Assembly (NCBI GenBank): GCA_014843695.1
Contig: CM026386.1
Coordinates: 20,040,814-20,104,813 of the forward strand
Direction of reading: 5' to 3'
DNA from: Archivesica marissinica
Taxonomy: Eukaryota > Mollusca > Bivalvia > Venerida > Vesicomyidae
DNA: 64,000 nt
Shown one piece after another: positions 48,957 through 62,473 of the stretch (position 1 is its first letter; each line of letters opens with the position of its first letter). The notes below the pieces were generated by a model. It made no database searches. It was not told the origin of the DNA and saw nothing but the letters and a program-made list of their open reading frames with translations. Made by a program: the position numbers and the translations under genes.

Positions 48957-51900
48957 CAATCATAGATCCATAGCATAGCTCAATCATAGATCCATAGCAT
49001 AGCTCAATCATAGATCCATAGCATAGCTCAAACATAGATCCATATCATAGCTCAAACATAGATCCATAGCATAGCTCAATCATAGATCCATAGCATAGCT
49101 CAATCATAGATACATAGCATAGCTCAAACATAGATCCATAGCATAGCTCAAACATAGATCCATAGCATAGCTCAAACATAGATCCATAGCATAGCTCAAT
49201 CATCCATAATGCATAGCTCAATCATAGATCCATAGCATAGCTCAAATCATAGATCCATAGCATAGCTCAAACGTAGATCCATAGCATAGCTCAATCATAG
49301 ATCCATAGCATAGCTCAATACATAGATCCATAGCATAGCTCAAACATAGATCCATAGCATAGCTCAATCATAGATCCATAGCATAGCTCAAACATAGATC
49401 CATAGCATAGCTCAAACATAGATCCATAGCATAGCTCAAACATAGATCCATAGCATAGCTCAAACAGATCCATAGCGTATAGTCTCAAAATAGATCCATA
49501 GCATAGCTCAATCATAGATCCATAGCATAGCTCAATCATAGATCCATAGCATAGCTCAATCATAGATCCATAGCATAGCTCAATCATAGATCCATAGCAT
49601 AGCTCAATCATAGATCCATAGCATAGCTCAAACATAGATCCATAGCATAGCTCAATCATAGATCCATAGCATAGCTCAATCATAGATCCATAGCATAGCT
49701 CAAACATAGATCCATAGCATAGCTCAATCATAGATCCATAGCATAGCTCAAACATAGATCCATAGCATAGCTCAACATAGATCCATAGCATAGCTCAATC
49801 ATAGATCCATAGCATAGCTCAATCATAGATCCATAGCATAGCTCAATCATAGATCCATAGCATAGCTCAATCATAGATCCATAGCATAGCTCAATCATAG
49901 ATCCATAGCATAGCTCAAACATAGATCCATAGCATAGCTCAAACATAGATCCATAGCATAGCTCAAACATAGATCCATAGCATAGCTCAAACATAGATCC
50001 ATAGCATAGCTCAAACATAGATCCATAGCATAGCTCAAACATAGATCCATAGCATAGCTCAATCATAGATCCATAGCATAGCTCAAACATAGATCCATAG
50101 CATAGCTCAAACATAGATCCATAGCATAGCTCAAACATAGATCCATAGCATAGCTCAAACATAGATCCATAGCATAGCTCAAACATAGATCCATAGCATA
50201 GCTCAAACATAGATCCATAGCATAGCTCAAACATAGATCCATAGCATAGCTCAATCATAGATCCATAGCATAGCTCAAACATAGATCCATAGCATAGCTC
50301 AATCATAGATCCATAGCATAGCTCAAACATAGATCCATAGCATAGCTCAAACATAGATCCATAGCATAGCTCAAACATAGATCCATAGCATAGCTCAAAC
50401 ATAGATCCATAGCATAGCTCAAACATAGATCCATAGCATAGCTCAAACATAGATCCATAGCATAGCTCAAACATAGATCCATAGCATAGCTCAAACATAG
50501 ATCCATAGCATAGCTCAAACATAGATCCATAGCATAGCTCAAACATAGATCCATAGCATAGCTCAAACATAGATCCATAGCATAGCTCAAACATAGATCC
50601 ATAGCATAGCTCAAACATAGATCCATAGCATAGCTCAATCATAGATCCATAGCATAGCTCAATCATAGATCCATAGCATAGCTCAAACATAGATCCATAG
50701 CATAGCTCAATCATAGATCCATAGCATAGCTCAAACATAGATCCATAGCATAGCTCAAACATAGATCCATAGCATAGCTCAAACATAGATCCATAGCATA
50801 GCTCAAACATAGATCCATAGCATAGCTCAATCATAGATCCATAGCATAGCTCAAACATAGATCCATAGCATAGCTCAAACATAGATCCATAGCATAGCTC
50901 AAACATAGATCCATAGCATAGCTCAAACATAGATCCATAGCATAGCTCAATCATAGATCCATAGCATAGCTCAAACATAGATCCATAGCATAGCTCAAAC
51001 ATAGATCCATAGCATAGCTCAAACATAGATCCATAGCATAGCTCAAACATAGATCCATAGCATAGCTCAATCATAGATCCATAGCATAGCTCAATCATAG
51101 ATCCATAGCATAGCTCAAACATAGATCCATAGCATAGCTCAAACATAGATCCATAGCATAGCTCAATCATAGATCCATAGCATAGCTCAATTAGATCCAT
51201 AGCATAGCTCAAACATAGATCCATGCATAGCTCATCATAGATCCATAGCATAGCTCAATCATAGATCCATAGCATAGCTCAATCATAGATCCATAGCATA
51301 GCTCAAACATAGATCCATAGCATAGCTCAAACATAGATCCATAGCATAGCTCATCATAGATCCATAGCATAGCTCAATATAGATCCATAGCATAGCTCAA
51401 ACATAGATCCATAGCATAGCTCAAACATAGATCCATAGCATAGCTCAATAGATCCATAGCATAGCTCAAACATAGATCTAGCATAGCTCAATCATAGATC
51501 CATAGCATAGCTCAATCATAGATCCATAGCATAGCTCAAACATAGATCCATAGCATAGCTCAAACATAGATCCATAGCATAGCTCAATCATAGATCCATA
51601 GCATAGCTCAAACATAGATCCATAGCATAGCTCAAACATAGATCCATAGCATAGCTCAATCATAGATCCATAGCATAGCTCAATCATAGATCCATAGCAT
51701 AGCTCAATCATAGATCCATAGCATAGCTCAATCGTAGATCCATAGCATAGCTCAATCATAGATCCATAGCATGCTCAACATATCCATAGCATAGCTCAAA
51801 CATAGATCCATAGCATAGCTCAAACATAGATCCATAGCATAGCTCAATCATAGATCCATAGCATAGCTCAATCATAGATCCATAGCATAGCTCAACATAG

Positions 51901-54900
51901 ATCCATAGCATAGCTCAAACATAGATCCATAGCATAGCTCAAACATAGATCCATAGCATAGCTCAAACATAGATCCATAGCATAGCTCAATCATAGATCC
52001 ATAGCATAGCTCAATCATAGATCCATAGCATAGCTCAAACATAGATCCATAGCATAGCTCAAACATAGATCCATAGCATAGCTCAATCATAGATCCATAG
52101 CATAGCTCAAACATAGATCCATAGCATAGCTCAAACATAGATCCATAGCATAGCTCAAACATAGATCCATAGCATAGCTCAAACATAGATCCATAGCATA
52201 GCTCAAACATAGATCCATAGCATAGCTCAATCATAGATCCATAGCATAGCTCAATCATAGATCCATAGCATAGCTCAAACATAGATCCATAGCATAGCTC
52301 AAACATAGATCCATAGCATAGCTCAAACATAGATCCATAGCATAGCTCAATCATAGATCCATAGCATAGCTCAATCATAGATCCATAGCATAGCTCAAAC
52401 ATAGATCCATAGCATAGCTCAAACATAGATCCATAGCATAGCTCAAACATAGATCCATAGCATAGCTCAAACATAGATCCATAGCATAGCTCAAACATAG
52501 ATCCATAGCATAGCTCAAACATAGATCCATAGCATAGCTCAAACATAGATCCATAGCATAGCTCAAACATAGATCCATAGCATAGCTCAATCATAGATCC
52601 ATAGCATAGCTCAAACATAGATCCATAGCATAGCTCAATCATAGATCCATAGCATAGCTCAAACATAGATCCATAGCATAGCTCAATCATAGATCCATAG
52701 CATAGCTCAAACATAGATCCATAGCATAGCTCAAACATAGATCCATAGCATAGCTCAAACATAGATCCATAGCATAGCTCAAACATAGATCCATAGCATA
52801 GCTCAAACATAGATCCATAGCATAGCTCAAACATAGATCCATAGCATAGCTCAAACATAGATCCATAGCATAGCTCAAACATAGATCCATAGCATAGCTC
52901 AATCATAGATCCATAGCATAGCTCAAACATAGATCCATAGCATAGCTCAAACATAGATCCATAGCATAGCTCAAACATAGATCCATAGCATAGCTCAATC
53001 ATAGATCCATAGCATAGCTCAAACATAGATCCATAGCATAGCTCAAACATAGATCCATAGCATAGCTCAAACATAGATCCATAGCATAGCTCAAACATAG
53101 ATCCATAGCATAGCTCAAACATAGATCCATAGCATAGCTCAAACATAGATCCATAGCATAGCTCAAACATAGATCCATAGCATAGCTCAATCATAGATCC
53201 ATAGCATAGCTCAAACATAGATCCATAGCATAGCTCAATCATAGATCCATAGCATAGCTCAATCATAGATCCATAGCATAGCTCAAACATAGATCCATAG
53301 CATAGCTCAAACATAGATCCATAGCATAGCTCAATCATAGATCCATAGCATAGCTCAAACATAGATCCATAGCATAGCTCAAACATAGATCCATAGCATA
53401 GCTCAAACATAGATCCATAGCATAGCTCAAACATAGATCCATAGCATAGCTCAATCATAGATCCATAGCATAGCTCAAACATAGATCCATAGCATAGCTC
53501 AATCATAGATCCATAGCATAGCTCAAACATAGATCCATAGCATAGCTCAAACATAGATCCATAGCATAGCTCAAACATAGATCCATAGCATAGCTCAAAC
53601 ATAGATCCATAGCATAGCTCAAACATAGATCCATAGCATAGCTCAAACATAGATCCATAGCATAGCTCAAACATAGATCCATAGCATAGCTCAAACATAG
53701 ATCCATAGCATAGCTCAAACATAGATCCATAGCATAGCTCAAACATAGATCCATAGCATAGCTCAAACATAGATCCATAGCATAGCTCAAACATAGATCC
53801 ATAGCATAGCTCAAACATAGATCCATAGCATAGCTCAAACATAGATCCATAGCATAGCTCAAACATAGATCCATAGCATAGCTCAAACATAGATCCATAG
53901 CATAGCTCAAACATAGATCCATAGCATAGCTCAAACATAGATCCATAGCATAGCTCAATCATAGATCCATAGCATAGCTCAATCATAGATCCATAGCATA
54001 GCTCAAACATAGATCCATAGCATAGCTCAAACATAGATCCATAGCATAGCTCAAACATAGATCCATAGCATAGCTCAATCATAGATCCATAGCATAGCTC
54101 AATCATAGATCCATAGCATAGCTCAATCATAGATCCATAGCATAGCTCAATCATAGATCCATAGCATAGCTCAAACATAGATCCATAGCATAGCTCAAAC
54201 ATAGATCCATAGCATAGCTCAATCATAGATCCATAGCATAGCTCAATCATAGATCCATAGCATAGCTCAAACATAGATCCATAGCATAGCTCAAACATAG
54301 ATCCATAGCATAGCTCAAACATAGATCCATAGCATAGCTCAATCATAGATCCATAGCATAGCTCAATCATAGATCCATAGCATAGCTCAATCATAGATCC
54401 ATAGCATAGCTCAATCATAGATCCATAGCATAGCTCAATCATAGATCCATAGCATAGCTCAATCATAGATCCATAGCATAGCTCAAACATAGATCCATAG
54501 CATAGCTCAAACATAGATCCATAGCATAGCTCAAACATAGATCCATAGCATAGCTCAAACATAGATCCATAGCATAGCTCAAACATAGATCCATAGCATA
54601 GCTCAAACATAGATCCATAGCATAGCTCAAACATAGATCCATAGCATAGCTCAAACATAGATCCATAGCATAGCTCAATCATAGATCCATAGCATAGCTC
54701 AATCATAGATCCATAGCATAGCTCAAACATAGATCCATAGCATAGCTCAAACATAGATCCATAGCATAGCTCAATCATAGATCCATAGCATAGCTCAATC
54801 ATAGATCCATAGCATAGCTCAAACATAGATCCATAGCATAGCTCAAACATAGATCCATAGCATAGCTCAAACATAGATCCATAGCATAGCTCAAACATAG

Positions 54901-57565
54901 ATCCATAGCATAGCTCAAACATAGATCCATAGCATAGCTCAAACATAGATCCATAGCATAGCTCAAACATAGATCCATAGCATAGCTCAAACATAGATCC
55001 ATAGCATAGCTCAAACATAGATCCATAGCATAGCTCAAACATAGATCCATAGCATAGCTCAAACATAGATCCATAGCATAGCTCAATCATAGATCCATAG
55101 CATAGCTCAATCATAGATCCATAGCATAGCTCAAACATAGATCCATAGCATAGCTCAAACATAGATCCATAGCATAGCTCAAACATAGATCCATAGCATA
55201 GCTCAATCATAGATCCATAGCATAGCTCAAACATAGATCCATAGCATAGCTCAAACATAGATCCATAGCATAGCTCAAACATAGATCCATAGCATAGCTC
55301 AAACATAGATCCATAGCATAGCTCAATCATAGATCCATAGCATAGCTCAATCATAGATCCATAGCATAGCTCAAACATAGATCCATAGCATAGCTCAAAC
55401 ATAGATCCATAGCATAGCTCAAACATAGATCCATAGCATAGCTCAAACATAGATCCATAGCATAGCTCAAACATAGATCCATAGCATAGCTCAAACATAG
55501 ATCCATAGCATAGCTCAAACATAGATCCATAGCATAGCTCAAACATAGATCCATAGCATAGCTCAAACATAGATCCATAGCATAGCTCAATCATAGATCC
55601 ATAGCATAGCTCAAACATAGATCCATAGCATAGCTCAATCATAGATCCATAGCATAGCTCAAACATAGATCCATAGCATAGCTCAAACATAGATCCATAG
55701 CATAGCTCAAACATAGATCCATAGCATAGCTCAAACATAGATCCATAGCATAGCTCAAACATAGATCCATAGCATAGCTCAAACATAGATCCATAGCATA
55801 GCTCAAACATAGATCCATAGCATAGCTCAAACATAGATCCATAGCATAGCTCAAACATAGATCCATAGCATAGCTCAAACATAGATCCATAGCATAGCTC
55901 AAACATAGATCCATAGCATAGCTCAAACATAGATCCATAGCATAGCTCAAACATAGATCCATAGCATAGCTCAATCATAGATCCATAGCATAGCTCAATC
56001 ATAGATCCATAGCATAGCTCAAACATAGATCCATAGCATAGCTCAAACATAGATCCATAGCATAGCTCAAACATAGATCCATAGCATAGCTCAATCATAG
56101 ATACATAGCATAGCTCAATCATAGATCCATAGCATAGCTCAATCATAGATCCATAGCATAGCTCAATCATAGATCCATAGCATAGCTCAATCATAGATCC
56201 ATAGCATAGCTCAATCATAGATCCATAGCATAGCTCAAACATAGATCCATAGCATAGCTCAATCATAGATCCATAGCATAGCTCAAACATAGATCCATAG
56301 CATAGCTCAATCATAGATCCATAGCATAGCTCAAACATAGATCCATAGCATAGCTCAAACATAGATCCATAGCATAGCTCAAACATAGATCCATAGCATA
56401 GCTCAATCATAGATCCATAGCATAGCTCAAACATAGATCCATAGCATAGCTCAATCATAGATCCATAGCATAGCTCAAACATAGATCCATAGCATAGCTC
56501 AAACATAGATCCATAGCATAGCTCAAACATAGATCCATAGCATAGCTCAACATAGATCCATAGCATAGCTCAAACATAGATCCATAGCATAGCTCAAACA
56601 TAGATCCATAGCATAGCTCAAACATAGATCCATAGCATAGCTCAACATAGATCCATAGCATAGCTCATCATAGATCATAGCATAGCTCAAACATAGATCC
56701 ATAGCATAGCTCAAACATAGATCCATAGCATAGCTCAAACATAGACCATAGCATAGCCAATCATAGATCCATAGCATAGCTCAAACATAGATCCATAGCA
56801 TAGCTCAAACATAGATCCATAGCATAGCTCAAACATAGATCCATAGCATAGCTCAAACATAGATCCATAGCATAGCTCAATCATAGATCCATAGCATAGC
56901 TCAAACATAGATCCATAGCATAGCTCAATCATAGATCCATAGCATAGCTCAATCATAGATCCATAGCATAGCTCAAACATAGATCCATAGCATAGCTCAA
57001 ACATAGATCCATAGCATAGCTCAAACATAGATCCATAGCATAGCTCAAACATAGATCCATAGCATAGCTCAAACATAGATCCATAGCATAGCTCAATCAT
57101 AGATCCATAGCATAGCTCAAACATAGATCCATAGCATAGCTCAATCATAGATCCATAGCATAGCTCAAACATAGATCCATAGCATAGCTCAATCAGATCC
57201 ATAGCATAGCTCAAACATAGATCCATAGCATAGTCAATCAAACATCCTGCATCTATAGATCCATAGCATAGCTCAAACATAGATCCATAGCATAGCTAAA
57301 CATAGATCCATAGCATAGCTCAAACATAGATCCATAGCATAGCTCAAACATAGATCCATAGCATAGCTCAAACATAGATCCATAACATAGCTCAAACATA
57401 GATCCATAGCATAGCTCAAACATAGATCCATAGCATAGCTCAAACATAGATCCATAGCATAGCTCAAACATAGATCCATAGCATAGCTCAAACATAGATC
57501 CATAGCATACCTCAATCATAGATACATAGCATAGCTCAATCATAGATCCATAGCATAGCTCAATC
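48957..57565 (+). repeat. 8.6-kb array of a 24-bp unit (about 358 copies, two variants)
   Basis: The unit is CATAGATCCATAGCATAGCT plus CAAA or CAAT; this last base is the only common difference. Indels cluster at 49,200-49,500, 51,190-51,480, 51,770-51,790 and 56,640-56,760, while the long middle part is almost perfect. Runs of 8-19 A-type units are separated by T-type units. The left end is hidden by the gap. Because 24 is a multiple of three, an ORF of 1,564 codons appears on the minus strand and is not a gene. Confidence 0.98.
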
Positions 57566-57939
57566 CGAATGATTGAATCCACGACCGGTGTCATATAGAA
57601 TATTGACCCCCTCAAAATAATTACCCGCGGGTCATTATTCAGCCATAGAATATTGACCCCTTGCGGAAAAATGTTAATTAGCATGGTTTAAGGCCTAACA
57701 ACATATATTTTGATTCAACGATGTATAGAATAACATAAATATATTGAATCTGAAAAAAGGTATGCAGATAATTTGTCTCTTATCAATTTCTAAAGATGAT
57801 CATGAGGTGGTGGGTGCTGTATAACTAGGAGGTTCACATAATGCATAATATTTACACAGACAAACATAAAACAAATAAGAACAATGACCCCCATCCCCTA
57901 TGTATAAACTGAACATCAATGCCATAGAATAATGACCCA
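57566..57939. other. Boundary sequence between two satellites
   Basis: It includes degenerate pieces of the 61-bp family (CCATAGAATATTGACCCC near 57,590-57,665, and GCCATAGAATAATGACCC at 57,920) and otherwise unassigned AT-rich DNA. No gene is seen. Confidence 0.6.
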
Positions 57940-58575
57940 TCTATGTGTAGACTATATGAGAGTGAGGGTCACTTTTCGATGCCATGGAATAATGACTCCC
58001 TGGAATGGGTCTCTCTCTGTCCTCCAAAATCTAAAATGACTTAATCTCATCAGGATGCGTCGCTCATATGGGCAACCGGTAGTGTCGATAAATAAACTTA
58101 AAATACACTCACACTATGGATGCTTCTACAGCAAAAATTGATGCATATTTCTTTTAACACATTTAATTAATATGTTATCCACTTATTATAGCAAACTATT
58201 CTTATCGTGTACATTCATATTCTCTTAATCTTTCCAGAAACTGTGCAGAATTGTGTAATATGTTGCTAACAATTGTAATTCTGACTATTGTGGATCATAT
58301 TAAGCCTTATCTTCTTTGCCACATATGTGAAAAGCAATAAAACCTTATTTTTAGGGAACTGCAACCAACAGTGACACTTCCTGTGTTCCCAATACACTGG
58401 TTACATGAATTATATCATTCATAATAAGTAATATTTTAATATTGTATGAGCAAGGACAGACAACATTATAATTTATAACGTGGGCCTCCCATGCATGCAG
58501 TGCAAGAAACTTCCATGCATACATGTAGAATGTGACCCCCATAATGTAGATTATCCGAGTGAAGGCAGGTCAAAC
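57940..58575 (+). repeat. Duplicated 0.6-kb block, copy 1
   Basis: It matches 59,720-60,335 at an offset of about 1,780 bp. It includes a SINE-A 3' fragment (57,996-58,108), which in this copy lacks CTGTATCATTGCACT. The unique part holds TGGATGCTTCTACAGCA and TAGGGAACTGCAACCAACAG. No gene is recognised. Confidence 0.85.
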
Positions 58576-59719
58576 TTCCATGCATACATGTAGAATGTGA
58601 ACCCCATAATGTAGATTATCCGAGTGAAGGCAGGTCAAACTTCCATGCATACATGTAGAATATGACCCCCATAATGTAGATTATCCGAGTGAAGGCAGGT
58701 CAAACTTCCATGCATACAAGTAGAATGTGACCCCCATAATGTAGATTATCCGAGTGAAGGCAGGTCAAACTTCCATGCATACATGTAGAATGTGACCCCC
58801 ATAATGTAGATTATCCGAGTGAAGACAGGTCAAACTTCCATGCATACATGTAGAATGTGACCCCCATAATGTAGATTATCCGAGTGAAGGCAGGTCAAAC
58901 TTCCATGCATACATGTAGAATGTGACCCCCATAATGTAGATTATCCGAGTGAAGGCAGGTCAAACATCCATGCATACATGTAGAATGTGACCCCCATAAT
59001 GTAGATTATCCGAGTGAAGGCAGGTCAAACATCCATGCATACATGTAGAATGTGACCCCCATAATGTAGATTATCCGAGTGAAGGCAGGTCAAACGTCCA
59101 TGCCATAGAATAATGCCCCCCATAATGTACATTATCTGAGTGAAGGCAGGTCAAACTTCCATGCCATAGAATAATGCCCCCCAATAATGTAGATTATCCG
59201 AGTGAAGGCAGGTCAAACTTCCATGCCATAGAATAATGCCCCCCATAATGTAGATTATTCGAGTGAAGGCAGGTCAAACTTCCATGCCATAGAATAGTTT
59301 ATGTAAACTATATGAGTGAGGGGGGTGTCACTTTTCCATGCCATAGAATAATGACCCCCCTGTGTGTAAACGATGAGTGAAGGGGTCACTTTTCCATGCC
59401 ATAGAATAATAACCTACCTGTGTGTAAACTATACGAGTGAGGGGGGTCACTTTTCCATGCCATAGAATAATGACCCCCTATGTTTACACTGTACAAGTGA
59501 GTGAGGGGTCACTTTTCCATGCCATAGAATAATGACCCACTGTATGTAAACTATATGAGTGAGTGGGTCACTTTGCCATGCCATACAATAATGACCCTCC
59601 TATGTTTACACTGTACAAGTGAGGGGGCACTTTTCCAAGCCATAGAATAATTACCCCCTGTATGTAAACTATACGAGTGAGGGGGTGGTCACTTTTCCAT
59701 GCCATAGAATAATCACCCC
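58500..59719 (+). repeat. 61- to 65-bp satellite family, first block
   Basis: About nine 65-bp units (CCATGCATACATGTAGAATG, then TGACCCCCATAATGTAG and CGAGTGAAGGCAGGTCAAAC) grade into 61-bp units with CCATGCCATAGAATAATG and a GTGAGGGGGTCACTTTT end. The two forms share the same frame of positions, so one evolved from the other. Confidence 0.93.
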
Positions 59720-60335
59720 ACTATGTGTAGATTATATGAGTGTGAGGGTCGCTTTTCTATGCCATGGAATAATGAATCCCTGGAATGGGTCTCTCTCTGT
59801 CTGTATCATTGCACTGTCCTCCAAAATCTAAAATGACTTAATCTCATCAGGATGCGTCGCTCATATGGGCAACCGGTAGTGTCGATAAATAAACGTAAAA
59901 CACACTCACACTATGGATGCTTCTACAGCAGAAATTGATGCATATTTCTTTTATCACATTTAATTAATATGTTATCCACTTATTATAGCAAACTATTCTT
60001 ATCGTGTTCATTCATATTCTCTTAATCTTTCCAGAAACTGTGCAGAATTGTGTAATATGTTGTTAACAATTGTAATTCTGACTATTGTGGATCATATTAA
60101 GCCTTATCTTCTTTGCCACATGTGTGAAAAGCAATAAAACCTTATTGTTAGGGAACTGCAACCAACAGTGACACTTCCTGTGTTCCCAATACATTATATC
60201 ATTCATAATAAGTAATATTTTAATATTGTATGAGCAAGGACAGACAACATTATAATTTATAACGTGGGCCTCCCATGCATGCGGTGCAAGAAACGTCCAT
60301 GCATACATGTAGAATGTGACCCCCATAATGTAGAT
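59720..60335 (+). repeat. Duplicated 0.6-kb block, copy 2
   Basis: It is the same as 57,940-58,575, with a deletion after TTCCCAATACA and a fuller SINE-A fragment (59,783-59,899). Together with the following satellite it forms a second copy of a compound repeat. Confidence 0.85.
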
Positions 60336-61500
60336 TATCCGAGTGAAGGCAGGTCAAACGTCCATTCCATAGAATAATGCCCCCCATAATGTAGATTATC
60401 CGAGTGAAGGCAGGTCAAACTTCCATGCCATAGAATAATGCCCCCCATAATGTACATTATCCGAGTGAAGGCAGGTCAAACTTCCATGCCATAGAATAAT
60501 GCCCCCCAATAATGTAGATTATCTGATTGAGGGTAGGTCACTTTTCCATGCCATAGAATAATGACCCCCTATATGTAGATTATCCACTTGAAGGCAGGTC
60601 ATACGACCATTCCATAGAATAATGCCCCCTATGATTATGAAAACTATATGAGTGAGGGGGTGTCATTTTTCCATGCCATAGAATAATGACCCCCCTGTGA
60701 GTAAACTATGAGTGAGGGGGGGTCACATTTCCATGCCATAGAATAATGACCCCCTATATGTAGATTATCCGAGTGAAGGCAGGTAAAACTTCCATACCAT
60801 AGAATAATGCCCCTATGATTATGAAAACTATATGAGTGAGGGGGTGTCACTTTTCCATGCCATAGAATAATGACCCCCTGTGTGTAAACTATGAGTGAGG
60901 GGGTCACTTTTCCATGACATAGAATAATAACCTCCTGTGTGTAAACAATACGAGTGAGGGGGGTCACATTTCCATGCCATAGAATAATGACCCCCTATAT
61001 GTAGATTATCCGAGTGAAGGCAGGTCAAACTTCCATGCCATAGAATAATGACCCCCTATATGTAGATTATCCGAGTGAAGGCAGGTCAAACTTCCATACC
61101 ATAGAATAATGACCTCCCCTATATGTAGATTATCCGAGTGAAGGCAGGTCAAATTTCCATGCCATAGAATAATGACACCCCTATATGTAGATTACCCAAG
61201 TGAAGGCAGGTCAAAATTCCATGCCATAGAATAATAACCCCCCTATATGTAGATAATCCGAGTGAAGGCAGGTCAAACTTCCATACTATAGAATAATGAC
61301 CTCCCCTATTTGTAGATTATCCGAGTGAAGTCAGGTCAAACTTCCATGCCATAGAATAATGACCCCCCTATATGTAGATTATCCGAGTGAAGGCAGGTCA
61401 AACTTCCATACTATAGAATAATGACCTCCCCTATATGTAGATTATCCGAGTGAAGGCAGGTCAAACGTCCATTCCATAGAATAATTCCCCCTATGATTGT
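60290..61500 (+). repeat. 61-bp satellite family, second block
   Basis: Units read CCATGCCATAGAATAATGAC, then CCCCTATATGTAGATTATCC and GAGTGAAGGCAGGTCAAACTT, mixed with GTGAGGGGGTCACTTTT types. Confidence 0.93.
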
Positions 61501-62280
61501 AGATTATTCGGGTGGGAGGGGGATACTATCCATATCACATAATAATCATCCCCATATGTGTAGATTACATGAGTGGGAGGTGGTCACTATCCATATTACA
61601 GAATAATTACATCACCCCCTTATGTGTAGATTATATGAGTGAGAGGGTGTCACTATCCATATCACAGAATAATCATCCCCATGTGTGTAGATTACATGAG
61701 TGGGAGGGGGTCACTATCCATATCACATAATAATCGCCCCCATATGTGTAGATTATATGAGTGAGAGGGGGTCACTATCCATATCATAGGATAATCATCC
61801 CCATATGTGTAGATTATATGAATGAGAGGGGGTCACTATCCATATCATAGGATAATCACCCCCATATGTGTAGATTATATGAGTGAGAGGGGGTCACTCT
61901 CCATATCATAGGATAATCAGCCCCATATGTGCAGATTATATGAGTGGGAGGGGGTCACTATCCATATCATAGGATAATCACCCCCATATGTGCAGATTAT
62001 ATGAGTGGGAGGGGTCACTCTCCATATCATAGGATAATCATCGCCATATGTGTAGATTATATGAGTGGGAGGGGGTCACTATCCATATCACATAATAATC
62101 ATCCCCATATGTGTAGATTATATGAGTGGGAGGGGGTCACTATCCATATCATAGGATAATCATCCCCATATGTGTAGATTATATGAGTGGGAGGGTGTCA
62201 CTATCCATATCATAGGATAATCACCCCCATATGTGTAGATTATATGAGTGGGAGGGGGTCACTATCTATATCACAGAATA
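61501..62280 (+). repeat. 61-bp satellite family, CATATCA subtype
   Basis: About 13 units read CCATATCATAGGATAATC, then CCCATATGTGTAGATTATAT and GAGTGGGAGGGGGTCACTAT. It is a distinct, uniform subtype that runs straight into the integrase fragment. Confidence 0.93.
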
Positions 62281-62473
62281 TTTGCGATAAACTCAATATC
62301 GAAATATGCAGACTAATTGGCATCGACCATCACAGGACAAGTGCAGATCAACCTCAAACAAATGGTTTAATGGAAAGGTTTAATCAAACACCTGTCCATA
62401 CATTTGTAAAATACACAAATGATGAGCAAAATAATTGGGATGACTTCATCCATCCCGCTTTACTAGCTTATTG
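62281..62473 (+). pseudogene. Ty3/gypsy-type integrase core fragment
   Basis: About 63 codons are open in one frame and read as the end of a retrotransposon integrase catalytic core. Visible landmarks are CRLIGI, RTSADQPQTNG and MERFNQT, followed by NNWDDF and PALLAY. The Glu in MERFN occupies the place of the last acidic residue of the DDE triad; the two Asp residues lie upstream and are absent. No reverse transcriptase, gag or LTR is seen nearby. Both ends stop abruptly in a 61-bp satellite whose orientation is opposite on the two sides. It is a dead fragment of an invertebrate LTR retrotransposon. A domesticated integrase-like gene exon is possible but no splice sites stand out. Confidence 0.8.

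Noticed and set aside
51872..56566. 1,564-codon minus-strand open frame of repeating ELCYGSMF/ELCYGSMI
   Set aside because: It arises because the 24-bp unit is a multiple of three and has no stop in that frame. The array has frame-breaking indels at its edges, no flanking gene structure, and length set by the repeat.
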